64,000 nucleotides of DNA from positions 21,555 through 85,554 of the forward strand of contig JAWKYW010000014.1 of the NCBI GenBank assembly GCA_041396245.1. Reading direction: 5' to 3'. The notes under the pieces are model-generated. The model was not told the origin of the DNA and did no database searches. It was given only the letters and a program-made list of their open reading frames with translations. Positions 24,806-32,060 of this stretch are shown piece by piece; the first letter of the stretch is position 1; each line of letters begins with the position of its first letter. This DNA is from Desulfobacillus sp041396245 (GTDB lineage Bacteria; Pseudomonadota; Gammaproteobacteria; Burkholderiales; Rhodocyclaceae). A program made the translations under genes and the position numbers.

Positions 24806-24817
24806 AGGCCGACCTAC
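24738..24817. repeat. GTAG-type REP pair overlapping the hybD 3' end
   Basis: TTGGTCGGGCTTCAGCCCGACAA (24738-24761 region) is one hairpin unit; the complementary-type end TGAAGGCCGACCTAC lies at 24803-24817. Together they resemble the paired REP units seen at 52387, 54538 and 62433, with degenerate right half. The unit supplies hybD's last 22 codons and ends 5 bp before hypC. Confidence 0.75.
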
Positions 24818-24821
24818 GACC

Positions 24822-25067
24822 ATGTGCCTCGCCATCCCCTCGCGCGTCCTCGAGATCGACGACCTGACGGCGGTGGTCGACACCGCCGGCGAACGGCGCC
24901 AGGTCAATCTCATGCTGATGCACGAGGACGTCGCCGTCGGCGACTACGTCCTCATCCAGCACGGCCAGTTCGCCTACGAGCGTGTCGACGCCGAGCGCGC
25001 CCGCGAGACCCTGGCGCTGATGGACGAAATCTTCGCCCAGGGCTCCGCCGATGTCCGCGCCTGGTAG
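24822..25067 (+). CDS. hypC: HypC/HybG-family hydrogenase chaperone
   Basis: 81 residues. Starts MCLAIPSRVLEIDDLTAVVD; the N-terminal Met-Cys is the functional signature, since Cys2 binds the Fe(CN)2CO unit and the large-subunit precursor. VGDYVLIQHGQFAYERVD is also typical. This is the operon-specific copy (equivalent to HybG in E. coli), distinct from the hypC in the hyp operon at 58013. It overlaps hybE by 17 bp. Confidence 0.9.
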   Translation: MCLAIPSRVLEIDDLTAVVDTAGERRQVNLMLMHEDVAVGDYVLIQHGQFAYERVDAERARETLALMDEIFAQGSADVRAW

Positions 25068-25599
25068 TCCGGAAACCCTTCGCATCCACGCCGAAGACCC
25101 CTCGCGCCTCCTCGAAGCCGCCTTCCGCCGCATCCAGGCGGAGACGATGGCCGACGTGCCGATCCTCAATCCCGCGCTCACCGTTGAAGCCCTCGGCTTC
25201 ACCCGCCGGCAGGAGCACTGGCTCGGCATCGTCATCACGCCCTGGTTCATGAACCTGGTGCTGGTGCCGGGGGCATCCGTGTCGTGGCAGAGCGTGGCGC
25301 CGGGACAGCGCCTGTTTCGCAACTTCCCCTCGGGCGACTTCGCCTTCCTCGGCAGCAATGAGCCCGAAATCGGCGAATTCCAGTCCTGCTCGCTCTTCTC
25401 CCCCATGGCGCAGTTTGCCGACCAGGCCGGCGCCCGTGACGTTGCACACGCCGCGCTGGCAGCGCTCCTGCGCGAACCGGCCGCCGCACAGGTCGCCATC
25501 GCGCCGAACGCCGCCGCCCTCGAAGACCCCAAACAAGCGGCCCTCGAACGCCCGATGAGCAAGCGCGAATTCCTCGGCGGCGTGTTCAGGCGCAGCTAG
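25051..25599 (+). CDS. hybE: [NiFe] hydrogenase assembly chaperone HybE
   Basis: 182 residues. The central block is characteristic of HybE/HupJ: LGFTRRQEHWLGIVITPWFM, NLVLVPG, FPSGDFAFLGSNEPEIGEFQ, CSLFSPMAQFAD. In the family it binds the Tat-targeted small-subunit precursor or holds the complex until assembly is complete. The last residues (SKREFLGGVFRRS) are basic. It overlaps hypC by 17 bp and its 3' end overlaps the convergent methyltransferase gene by 4 bp, marking the end of the hyb operon. Confidence 0.92.
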   Translation: MSAPGSPETLRIHAEDPSRLLEAAFRRIQAETMADVPILNPALTVEALGFTRRQEHWLGIVITPWFMNLVLVPGASVSWQSVAPGQRLFRNFPSGDFAFLGSNEPEIGEFQSCSLFSPMAQFADQAGARDVAHAALAALLREPAAAQVAIAPNAAALEDPKQAALERPMSKREFLGGVFRRS

Positions 25600-26219
25600 A
25601 CGGCAATCGCCTCGCCCCAGTAGTGGTAGGACACGATCCTCGGCCCGGGGATGTACATCGACTGCACCTGCGGGTCGAAGCCGGCTTCCTTCAGGATGGC
25701 CGGGATGTCGCGGTCGAGCTGGCAGCCGCCGGCGAGCGGGCTCCAGAACGGCTGAATGCGGCTCTGCCACTTGCGCACGTTTTCATCCGGCGCGCGGCCG
25801 TGCTCGGAAAACAGCAGCCGGCCGCCGGGCCTGAGCACGCGGCGCACCTCGCGCAGCGCCGCCACCGGATCGGGAATGGTGCACAGCGTATAGGTGCTGA
25901 CCACCGTGTCGAAGGCGGCGTCCGCCAGCGGCAGCTTTTCGGCCGTGATGCCGACCATCTCCACCGGCAGCCGCGCCGCGCGGCTGCGCTTCAGCGCCAG
26001 ATGGTGCATGCGCAGCGACGGCTCGACGCCGACGAGCTCGACCACGCGGCCGGTGTCGTAGAAGGGCAGGTTGAGCCCGGTGCCGAGGCCGATCTCCAGC
26101 ACGCGGCCCTGCGCCAGCGGGATCACCTTCTTCCGCTGCTCGCCGACCGACTTCATGCCGCAGGCGAAGTCGATCAGCCAGGGCAGCACGTTGCGTTCGT
26201 ACCAGTTGCCGTGTGACAT
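25596..26219 (-). CDS. Class I SAM-dependent methyltransferase
   Basis: 207 residues. Motif I is VLEIGLGTGLNLPFY (about residues 40-54). The acidic end of the next strand is VGVEPS, followed by LPLADAAFDTVVSTYTLCTI and LREVRRVLRPGGRLLFSEHG, all characteristic of the UbiE/Methyltransf_11 fold. It begins MSHGNWYERNVLPWLIDFAC. The substrate is unknown; close families include phospholipid N-methyltransferase-like and arsenite methyltransferase-like proteins. It is convergent with hybE. Upstream is a hairpin repeat region rather than a partner gene. Confidence 0.85.
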   Translation of the reverse strand: MSHGNWYERNVLPWLIDFACGMKSVGEQRKKVIPLAQGRVLEIGLGTGLNLPFYDTGRVVELVGVEPSLRMHHLALKRSRAARLPVEMVGITAEKLPLADAAFDTVVSTYTLCTIPDPVAALREVRRVLRPGGRLLFSEHGRAPDENVRKWQSRIQPFWSPLAGGCQLDRDIPAILKEAGFDPQVQSMYIPGPRIVSYHYWGEAIAV

Positions 26220-26243
26220 CCAGGATCCTCGCTAATACCAAGA

Positions 26244-26389
26244 CAATCGCATCCCCCCTTTGAAAAAGGGGGGCCAGGGGGGATTTACCGGCCCATGCCA
26301 GGAACCAACCACTTCAAATCCTCCCTGTCCCTCCTTTTGCAAAGGAGGGGACCCTCCGATGGGCAACCTCGCAGGTTCAAATGCGATTG
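26244..26389. repeat. Intergenic inverted-repeat element with C/G-tract hairpins
   Basis: Outer ends CAATCGCAT (26244-26252) and ATGCGATTG (26381-26389) are perfect inverted repeats. Inside are a strong hairpin CCCCCCTTTGAAAAAGGGGGG (left) and a related TCCTCCCTGTCCCTCCTTTTGCAAAGGAGGG stem (right). No coding capacity. It looks like a dispersed repeat of the C-tract hairpin type common in Rhodocyclales genomes, or a small MITE. Confidence 0.65.
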
Positions 26390-26477
26390 CCCTGTTGCCA
26401 ATGCCAGCGCGCAGTATAGCCGTCGCCGTCTGCGGTAAAGTGCCGGAACGCGCAACGGAAAAGGGGAGGGCGGAGGG

Positions 26478-27278
26478 ATGGACGAGCAAGGTTCCGTCAG
26501 GATCGAAGCGCTGCGGCGCAATCTGCTGCTGGCGCTGCTGGCCGTCGCCGTCGCCTGTGCATGGCTCAGGCCGCTCGACGACCTGGCCGGCGCCCAGGCG
26601 CAGGCCGGCTTCAAGCGCGCGGTGGCGAGCTTCGCCACGGCGCGGGCGCTGAATGCCGTGATCTCCGTCGTACAGGGTACCGAGCTCTCCGTGCAGCCGC
26701 TCGGCGTCGGCGTCACCCTCACGCCCGGCCAGATGCTCGACCCGCTGAACGACCTCGTCGAGCGCTTCTCCGACCTCATGCTCATGGCGAGCGTCGCCTT
26801 CGGCGTGCAACTGCTGCTGATCGAGGTCGGCGTGCACTGGGGCATGTCGCTGGCGCTGACGCTGGCGGCCCTCGCCTGGGCATGGCCCTACCTGAAACGC
26901 AAACAGTCGCCCGCGCTGCTCACCCGCGTGCTGGTGGCGCTGCTGCTGGTGCGCTTCATCGTGCCGGCCGCCGGCATGGCGAGCGACGTCGTCTACCGCG
27001 GCTTCATGCAGGCACAGTACGCCGCCGGCCAGCAGGGCATCGAGCAGGCCTCGCAGGCCATCGGCGCGCTCGCTCCCGCCGACGGCGCCGCCGACAAGAA
27101 GTGGTGGCAGCTCGACAGGCACATCAAGCAGCTCGGCGACACCATCGACAAGACCGTCGAGCACGCCATCCGCCTCATCGTCGTCTTCCTGCTGCAGACC
27201 CTGATCCTGCCCCTGGCCGTGTTCTGGATCCTCCTGCGCAGCGGGCGGATGCTGACGGCGGCGGGCGCGGGGAATTAG
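26478..27278 (+). CDS. Hypothetical inner-membrane protein
   Basis: 266 residues, no family recognised. Five or six hydrophobic segments: NLLLALLAVAVACAWL, LMLMASVAFGVQLLLI, LALTLAALAWAWPYL, LLTRVLVALLLVRFIVP, and IRLIVVFLLQTLILPLAVFW. A soluble loop (ADGAADKKWWQLDRHIKQLG) lies before the last one. The 3' end of this gene, from about LPLAVFWILLRSGRMLTA onward plus its downstream sequence, recurs as fragments at about 29818, 32570 and 33993, so it seems to be a recurrent junction sequence in the plastic zone that follows. A 24-bp motif lies 26 bp after its stop. Confidence 0.7.
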   Translation: MDEQGSVRIEALRRNLLLALLAVAVACAWLRPLDDLAGAQAQAGFKRAVASFATARALNAVISVVQGTELSVQPLGVGVTLTPGQMLDPLNDLVERFSDLMLMASVAFGVQLLLIEVGVHWGMSLALTLAALAWAWPYLKRKQSPALLTRVLVALLLVRFIVPAAGMASDVVYRGFMQAQYAAGQQGIEQASQAIGALAPADGAADKKWWQLDRHIKQLGDTIDKTVEHAIRLIVVFLLQTLILPLAVFWILLRSGRMLTAAGAGN

Positions 27279-27304
27279 CGAAGCGGGAACGGTCGGATCG
27301 GGAG

Positions 27305-27328
27305 AAAGTCAGTCGCCGGGATACGTCG
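27305..27328 (+). repeat. 24-bp dispersed motif, copy 5
   Basis: AAAGTCAGT, CGCCGGGAT, ACGTCG (one mismatch), 26 bp downstream of the membrane-protein stop. Confidence 0.7.
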
Positions 27329-27400
27329 ATGATTTCCCGGAATCCACGCAGAAGCGGCAATCAGTCTGCTGCCGTCGGGCCAGGGCGACCTCGCCGTCTC

Positions 27401-28297
27401 TCAAACCAGCACCCCCGCCAGTTGCTCCCGCAACCACACTTGCGCCGGATCCGCATGCGCGCGCGCGTGCCATCCCATCATGATGGCAAAACCGGCGATT
27501 TCGCAGGGCGGCGCAAGCACCTCGAGTTGCTGTGCCCAGGCGCGGGCGAGACGGGCGGGCACGGTGGCGACGAGGTCGCTCGCCGCGATGACGCTGGGCA
27601 CCAGCAGGAAGCTGTTGAGGGAGACGGTCACACGCCGGCTGCGACCCAGTGCGGCCAGGCTATCGTCCACGACCCCGATGAACCCCCCGCCGCTCGGCGA
27701 AACGAGCACGTGTTCCAGCGCGCAGAACCGGTCAAGGTCGAGCGGCTGGCCGGCCAGCGGGTGGTCGCGCCGCATCACGCACTGGAAGCGTTCTTCATAG
27801 AGCGTCCTGGCTCGCAGGTTGGGCGGTGTTGCCGTTCTTGATCCCAGCCACAGGTCGATCTCGCCCGTCGCCATCTGTTCCTGTGTCCGCGCGCCGTCAT
27901 AGGACAACAGCGCGATCCTGCAGCCCGGAGCGACACGCCCGAGTCGTGCGGCGAGCACGGCGCCGGCCACGCTGTGGATTGCATCGCTGGCGACAATCCT
28001 GAAGGTCTGTTCGGCGGAGGCTGGATCAAATGAACGCGCACTGGCGACGAGTCCCTGAATCCGGGCGAGCGCTTCACGCAAGGGTTCGCGCAGCGCTTCG
28101 GCGCCGGAGGTCAGCGTCATGCCGCGTGCGGCGGGGATCAGGAGCGGATCACCGAAGGCGCTCCGCAACTGTTTCAACTGCGCCGACAGTGCCGGCTGCG
28201 AGAGGCCAAGACGCTGGGCCGCGCGGGTGACATTGCCTTCGGCAAGCAGCACGTCGAGCGAGACCAGGAGATTGAGGTCGAGTCTGGAGGGAGGCAT
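27401..28297 (-). CDS. LysR-family transcriptional regulator
   Basis: 298 residues from the ATG at 28297 (MPPSRLDLNLLVSLDVLLAE). The winged helix-turn-helix is GNVTRAAQRLGLSQPALSAQ followed by LRSAFGDPLLIP; residues about 90-298 are the periplasmic-binding-protein-like effector domain (TFRIVASDAIHSVAG; FALMMGW-like end). It is divergent from the SDR/quinone reductase pair, and a palindrome with T-N11-A character lies between them, so it probably controls that pair and itself. A start at 28312 would place part of the palindrome inside the gene. Confidence 0.9.
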   Translation of the reverse strand: MPPSRLDLNLLVSLDVLLAEGNVTRAAQRLGLSQPALSAQLKQLRSAFGDPLLIPAARGMTLTSGAEALREPLREALARIQGLVASARSFDPASAEQTFRIVASDAIHSVAGAVLAARLGRVAPGCRIALLSYDGARTQEQMATGEIDLWLGSRTATPPNLRARTLYEERFQCVMRRDHPLAGQPLDLDRFCALEHVLVSPSGGGFIGVVDDSLAALGRSRRVTVSLNSFLLVPSVIAASDLVATVPARLARAWAQQLEVLAPPCEIAGFAIMMGWHARAHADPAQVWLREQLAGVLV

Positions 28298-28305
28298 AGC
28301 TATCC

Positions 28306-28348
28306 AATTCATGGATTGTTCGTATAACGATAATCCATTTTATGAATT
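28306..28348. promoter_or_regulatory. LysR operator-like palindrome
   Basis: AATTCAT (28306-28312) pairs with ATGAATT (28342-28348), and nested inside are GGATT (28313-28317) and AATCC (28332-28336). It sits in the divergent intergenic region between the LysR gene and the SDR gene, where LysR regulators normally bind. Confidence 0.65.
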
Positions 28349-28404
28349 GGTGGTCACTTCCTAGAATGAAAACCTCGAAACCATCAATGCGCAGGAGACT
28401 CGCC

Positions 28405-29133
28405 ATGTCACTGGCTCAGCAACGCATTCTTATCCTCGGTGGAAGCAATGGCATGGGGCTGGCCACCGCCCAACGACTGGCTCGCGCCGATGCCGAGGTG
28501 TTCATCGCGGGCCGTGTGCAGGCGAAACTCGATACGGCGCTGGTCACGATCGCCGGCCGTGCCGAGGGACTCGTTCTCGACTTCACGGACCCGGCATCCC
28601 TCGCTGCCGCATGCGAGCGGCTTGGCAGGATCGATCACCTGGTGCTTGCGGCGTCGAGCGATGCCGCCTGGGGGCCTTTCGCGCAGATCCCGGCCGACGC
28701 ACTGCGCCGCGCCCTTGAAGGCAAGCTGCTCGGTTACTGGCAGGCCCTTCAGACGATGCTGCCGATACTGCGCCGTGACGGCTCGGTGGTGATGCTGACC
28801 GGCGCCGCCGCGCGCACGGCAATGCCCGGAACGGCCGGACTTGCCGCGGTCAATGGCGCGATCGCGCAGATGGCGATGACCTTGGCCAAGGAACTGGCGC
28901 CGCTGCGCGTCAATGTCGTGTCTCCGGGCCTGGTCGACACCCCTGCCTACGACGGTCTGCCTGCGGAAGCCAAACGGGGCCTGTTTGAAGCGGCGGCAAG
29001 GAGCCTGCCGGCAGGACGCACGGGCATTCCCGAAGACGTTGCCGGAGCGGTTGAGTTTCTGCTGGAAAACACGTTCGCCACCGGTGCGCTGCTGGATGTC
29101 GATGGCGGCGCCCGCATGAGTCTTCAAGGATAG
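28405..29133 (+). CDS. SDR-family protein lacking the usual Tyr-Lys pair
   Basis: 242 residues from the ATG at 28405, preceded by AGGAG. N-terminal Rossmann nucleotide-binding motif ILGGSNGMGLATAQRLARAD, then LDFTDP and VLAASSDAAWGPF. At the place where classical SDRs have Y-x-x-x-K the sequence reads GTAGLAAVNGAIAQMAMTLA, so the catalytic Tyr and Lys appear absent; NVVSPGLVDTPAYDGLP and LDVDGGARM are otherwise typical. This subgroup with Ala/Asn at these positions exists in annotated genomes, but its reaction is not clear to me. It is 5 bp before the quinone reductase gene and divergent from a LysR regulator. Confidence 0.85.
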   Translation: MSLAQQRILILGGSNGMGLATAQRLARADAEVFIAGRVQAKLDTALVTIAGRAEGLVLDFTDPASLAAACERLGRIDHLVLAASSDAAWGPFAQIPADALRRALEGKLLGYWQALQTMLPILRRDGSVVMLTGAAARTAMPGTAGLAAVNGAIAQMAMTLAKELAPLRVNVVSPGLVDTPAYDGLPAEAKRGLFEAAARSLPAGRTGIPEDVAGAVEFLLENTFATGALLDVDGGARMSLQG

Positions 29134-29138
29134 CGGCG

Positions 29139-29807
29139 ATGAATGTACTGATCGTATTCGCCCACCCGGAACCGAAAAGCTTCAACGGCGCGCTGTTCGA
29201 CACGGCGGTCAAGTCGCTCAGCGAGGCCGGCCATGGCGTGGCCGCCAGCGATCTCTACCGCATGGGCTTCAACCCGGTTTCGGACCGTCGCAACTTCACG
29301 TCGGTGAAAGAGGCGGAATTCCTGAAGCTCCAGATCGAGGAAATGCATGCGACCGAAGTCGGCGGTTTTGCACCCGATATCGAGGCCGAACTCCGGAAAG
29401 TGGAAGCGGCAGACCTGATGATCTGGCAATTTCCGCTGTGGTGGTTCGGCATGCCGGCGATTCTCAAAGGCTGGGCGGATCGGGTGTTCGCCATGGGCCG
29501 GACTTACGGTTACGGCCACATCTACGAGACGGGGGTGTTCAAGGGCAAGCGCGCGCTCCTGTCGCTGACCACCGGCGGCCCGCAGGAAGCGTACACGCCC
29601 GATGGCTTCAACGGTGATCTGGACGCGATCCTTCGCCCGATGCAGCGCGGTATCCTGGAATTCACGGGCTTTTCCGTGCTTCGCCCGCAAGTGCATTGGC
29701 AACCGGTGCGCGTCGAACCCGCGGAAAGGAAGGCGTGGCTCGATGCCTGGAGCGATCGCTTGCGCGGTATCGAGCAGGAAGCGCCGATTGTTGTCGGTCG
29801 TTATTGA
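29139..29807 (+). CDS. NAD(P)H:quinone oxidoreductase, flavodoxin-like
   Basis: 222 residues. The FMN/FAD-binding flavodoxin-like fold of the NQO1/MdaB group: MNVLIVFAHPEPKSFNGALF, then ADLMIWQFPLWWFGMPAILK GWADRVFAMG (split here), YGHIYETGVFKGKRALLSLT and TGGP. It would reduce quinones or nitro-compounds by two electrons using NAD(P)H. Five base pairs after the SDR gene, so the two are probably cotranscribed under LysR control, perhaps for electrophile or quinone stress. After its stop the chimeric repeat zone begins. Confidence 0.9.
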   Translation: MNVLIVFAHPEPKSFNGALFDTAVKSLSEAGHGVAASDLYRMGFNPVSDRRNFTSVKEAEFLKLQIEEMHATEVGGFAPDIEAELRKVEAADLMIWQFPLWWFGMPAILKGWADRVFAMGRTYGYGHIYETGVFKGKRALLSLTTGGPQEAYTPDGFNGDLDAILRPMQRGILEFTGFSVLRPQVHWQPVRVEPAERKAWLDAWSDRLRGIEQEAPIVVGRY

Positions 29808-29817
29808 TATCCGTTTC

Positions 29818-30065
29818 CTCCAGCGCAGCGGACGCATGCTGGCGGCGTCGGGCGCGGGCACATGACGGGCCGGACGTTTGCGACGCTCCCGGTGCCAGAC
29901 TTTCAATTGGCCGACAGTTAACCTTGCAATTGGCCGACAGGGAAATGTGCGCTGGATTCGGCGACGGCTTGCATGCCGTTCCTATCCTCGCTTTGTCGGC
30001 GCCGGGGGGGAATTTGCGAAGCGGGATCAAGCGGATCGGGAAAAGTCAGTTGCTGGGATACGGCG
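29818..30065 (+). pseudogene. Chimeric remnant of a DUF4143 ATPase module
   Basis: Read left to right: a degraded copy of the 26478 gene's 3' end (CGCAGCGGACGCATGCTGGCGG, 29823 on); a block shared with 32613-32690 (CATGACGGGCCGGACGTT and two CAATTGGCCG repeats at 29904 and 29927); a block of about 48 bp equal to the 3' end of the ATPase gene at 33891-33938 (GGCGACGGCTTGCATGCCG); and the same downstream block as 34066-34119, including a 24-bp motif. It equals the ATPase module at 32570-34119 with its coding body deleted. Confidence 0.8.
30042..30065 (+). repeat. 24-bp dispersed motif, copy 6
   Basis: AAAGTCAGT, TGCTGGGAT, ACGGCG, at the end of the chimeric remnant. Confidence 0.75.
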
Positions 30066-30118
30066 ACAATACAGTAGGAATTCACCCTTTCGGCCAGGAG
30101 CGGCCATGGCAATGACTT

Positions 30119-30186
30119 GTAGGTCGGCCTTCAGGCCGACTTGGGTGCTTGCGTGACCGCCAAAGTCGGCCTTCAGGCCGACCTAC
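30119..30186. repeat. GTAG-type REP pair
   Basis: GTAGGTCGGCCTTCAGGCCG (30119 on) and the inverted mate CGGCCTTCAGGCCGACCTAC (ending 30186), separated by about 24 bp. Non-coding gap between the remnant and the threonine aldolase fragment. Confidence 0.85.
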
Positions 30187-30221
30187 AAACATACGGCCGC
30201 AACGGGTCGAGAGCTCCCCTC

Positions 30222-30245
30222 CGCCGTCCTCCAGCAACTGACTTT
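30222..30245 (-). repeat. 24-bp dispersed motif, copy 7 (minus orientation)
   Basis: Reverse complement reads AAAGTCAGT, TGCTGGAGG, ACGGCG. It lies downstream of the aldolase 3' fragment, in the same relative position as copy 10 beside the intact gene. Confidence 0.75.
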
Positions 30246-30253
30246 CCCCGGAC

Positions 30254-30385
30254 TCACGAACTCAGCTCGCGCAGGTCGGCGAGCAGGGCGTCTACGCTCT
30301 CCGGCCGTGTGTCCCAGGCGCACATGAGGCGCGCGCCGCCGGCGCCGATGAAGGTGTAGAAGCGCCAGCCGCCTTGGCACAACCC
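30254..30385 (-). pseudogene. 3'-terminal fragment of a threonine aldolase gene
   Basis: 44 codons plus stop, nearly identical to the last part of the intact gene (40188-40319), in the same orientation. The similarity continues about 32 bp beyond the stop on both copies (30222-30253 versus 40157-40187), so the duplicated unit is about 165 bp. Upstream of the fragment the sequence changes abruptly to the promoter of the ATPase gene. This is the left member of a direct-repeat pair bounding about 9.8 kb. Confidence 0.85.
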
Positions 30386-30402
30386 CTTCCAATTTCCTGC
30401 AA

Positions 30403-30419
30403 TGTATGATAATCATACA
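30403..30419. promoter_or_regulatory. 17-bp palindrome before the first ATPase gene
   Basis: TGTATGATAATCATACA: perfect 8-bp inverted repeat around a central A, ending 3 bp before the ATG at 30423. It overlaps the ribosome-binding region, so a protein bound here would block expression; it may also be the -10 region. Likely operator, regulator unknown. Confidence 0.6.
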
Positions 30420-30422
30420 TAC

Positions 30423-31667
30423 ATGAAAAAGAAGCCACCTTCATCCTTCCTGCCGCGTGCCGCCACCGCCGCCATGGAGCGCGCCTTGGGCGTCGCCCCG
30501 GTCGTCGTGCTGCTCGGTGCGCGGCAGACCGGCAAAACCACGCTGGTGCGCGCGCTGCCGCAACTGGCGGACCGCCCCTATCTGACGCTGGACGACTTCG
30601 ACCTGCGCGCCGCGGCCGATGCCGATCCGGAGGCCGTCCTGGCACGTGCGCCGGCGCTGGTGCTCGACGAAATCCAGCGCAGCCGCGATCTGCTCATCGC
30701 CGTCAAGCGCGCGGTCGATGCCGGGGCCGTGCGCGAACCGGGCCGCTTCGTGCTCACCGGATCGGCCAATCTGCTGATGCTCGAACGGATCTCGGAAACG
30801 CTGGCCGGGCGGGCGGTGTATGTCACGCTCTGGCCGTTTTCCCGGCGCGAGCGCCAGGGCCTCGGCCGCACCGGGCCGTGGAGCGAACTGCTGGCGGCGC
30901 CGTTTGCCAAATGGCGCGCGATCCTCGCCGCCGATCCGGGCGGCGAGGAAGACTGGCGCGCGGCGGCGCGGCTGGGCGGCCTGCCGGTTCCCGCGCATGA
31001 CCTGGCCGACGACGAGGCGCGCGCGCTGTGGTTTTCCGGCTATGTGCAGACTTATCTCGAGCGCGACCTCCAGGCGCTGCGGGCGGTGGAGAACCTGCCC
31101 GATTTCCGCCGCCTGATGCGCGCCGCCTGCCTGCGCATCGGCGGCCTGCTCAACCAGACCGAGCTCTCGCGCGATGTCGGGATCGTGCAGCCGCAGGTGC
31201 ATCGCTTCCTCAATCTGATGGAGGCCAGCTACCAGGCCATCCGGCTGCAAGCCTATGCCGTCAACCGCACGCGCCGCCTCATCAAGGCGCCCAAGCTCTA
31301 CTGGAGCGACACGGCGCTGGCGCTGCATCTGGCCGGCGAGCGCGAGCCGCGCGGCGCCCACCTGGAAAACCTCGTGCTCGTCGATCTCATGATCTGGCGC
31401 GACGTGCAGGCGCGGCGGCCGGAAGTGCTGTACTGGCGCACCGCGAGCGGCCTCGAAGTCGACTTCGTCATCGAAACGCCGCGGCGGCTGCTGCCGATCG
31501 AAGTCAAGGCCGCCGGCCGCGTTACGACCGGCGATGCCAAGGGGCTGGAAGCCTTCCTCGACGAATATCCCGATCTCGCCGACGGCGGGCTGCTGCTGTA
31601 TGGCGGCAAGGAGATTTTTCCCGTCACGCGGCGGGTGCTTGCCGTGCCGTGGTGGCATGCGTGCTGA
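30423..31667 (+). CDS. AAA ATPase with DUF4143 domain (module 1)
   Basis: 414 residues from MKKKPPSSF. Walker A is VVVLLGARQTGKTTLVRAL (near residue 30) and Walker B is ALVLDEIQRSRDLL, with sensor FVLTGSANLLMLERI. The middle is the DUF4143 wing (YVQTYLERDLQALRAVENLP; VQPQVHRFLNLMEASYQ). The C-terminus GLEVDFVIETPRRLLPIEVK has the D-x(n)-E-x-K pattern of a PD-(D/E)XK-like fold. The family is widespread in mobile and defence-rich regions; its function is not established. It is a distant paralogue of 32715-33962. Neighbouring fragments of the aldolase gene lie on both sides (30254-30385 and about 31716-31740). Confidence 0.88.
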   Translation: MKKKPPSSFLPRAATAAMERALGVAPVVVLLGARQTGKTTLVRALPQLADRPYLTLDDFDLRAAADADPEAVLARAPALVLDEIQRSRDLLIAVKRAVDAGAVREPGRFVLTGSANLLMLERISETLAGRAVYVTLWPFSRRERQGLGRTGPWSELLAAPFAKWRAILAADPGGEEDWRAAARLGGLPVPAHDLADDEARALWFSGYVQTYLERDLQALRAVENLPDFRRLMRAACLRIGGLLNQTELSRDVGIVQPQVHRFLNLMEASYQAIRLQAYAVNRTRRLIKAPKLYWSDTALALHLAGEREPRGAHLENLVLVDLMIWRDVQARRPEVLYWRTASGLEVDFVIETPRRLLPIEVKAAGRVTTGDAKGLEAFLDEYPDLADGGLLLYGGKEIFPVTRRVLAVPWWHAC

Positions 31668-31707
31668 ACGTTCCGAAAAACGCAGCATCGCGATGCGCCG
31701 GCCTCAT

Positions 31708-31731
31708 AAAGTCAGCGCGCGCAGGTCGGCG
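31708..31731 (+). repeat. 24-bp dispersed motif, copy 8 (variant)
   Basis: AAAGTCAGC (one mismatch), GCGCGCAGG, TCGGCG, followed by AGCAGGGCG; the GCGCAGGTCGGCGAGCAGGG portion also equals part of the aldolase 3' end (30269-30290 and 40205-40222). Confidence 0.65.
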
Positions 31732-31768
31732 AGCAGGGCGACGACGACTTGAAGCCTGGCATTCAATC

Positions 31769-31797
31769 GCGTAAAGTAAGGATTCCTTACCTTACGC
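31769..31797. promoter_or_regulatory. Operator-like palindrome of the AbrB/PIN module
   Basis: GCGTAAAGTAAGG (31769-31781), ATT, CCTTACCTTACGC (31785-31797): 12 of 13 positions are complementary. It ends 11 bp before the antitoxin ATG, the usual position for autoregulation by an AbrB-type antitoxin or its toxin complex. Confidence 0.75.
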
Positions 31798-31808
31798 AAG
31801 AGGCGGAC

Positions 31809-32060
31809 ATGCTCGCCAAGATGACCTCGAAAAACCAACTGACGCTGCCCAAGAGCATCACGGCGGCCGTCGATTCCCCCGAGTATTTCGAAGTGGAGGC
31901 CCGCAACGGCCAGATCGTGCTGACGCCCGTGCGCATCCAGCGCGGCGACGCCGTGCGCGCCAAGCTGGCGGAACTGGGCCTGCAGGAACAGGACATCGCC
32001 GACGCCGTGCAATGGGCGCGGCAGGCGCCGGCCGCCAAGACTGTGCGCAAGAAGAAATGA
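31809..32060 (+). CDS. AbrB/MazE-type antitoxin
   Basis: 83 residues from MLAKMTSKNQLTLPKSI, an AbrB/SpoVT swapped-hairpin DNA-binding domain (about residues 1-45, including YFEVEARNGQIVLTPV). The C-terminal half (KLAELGLQEQDIADAVQWAR) should wrap the toxin, and the tail is basic (AAKTVRKKK). It would neutralise the PIN ribonuclease encoded next and repress the operon at the palindrome just upstream. The stop overlaps the toxin start (ATGA). Confidence 0.88.
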   Translation: MLAKMTSKNQLTLPKSITAAVDSPEYFEVEARNGQIVLTPVRIQRGDAVRAKLAELGLQEQDIADAVQWARQAPAAKTVRKKK

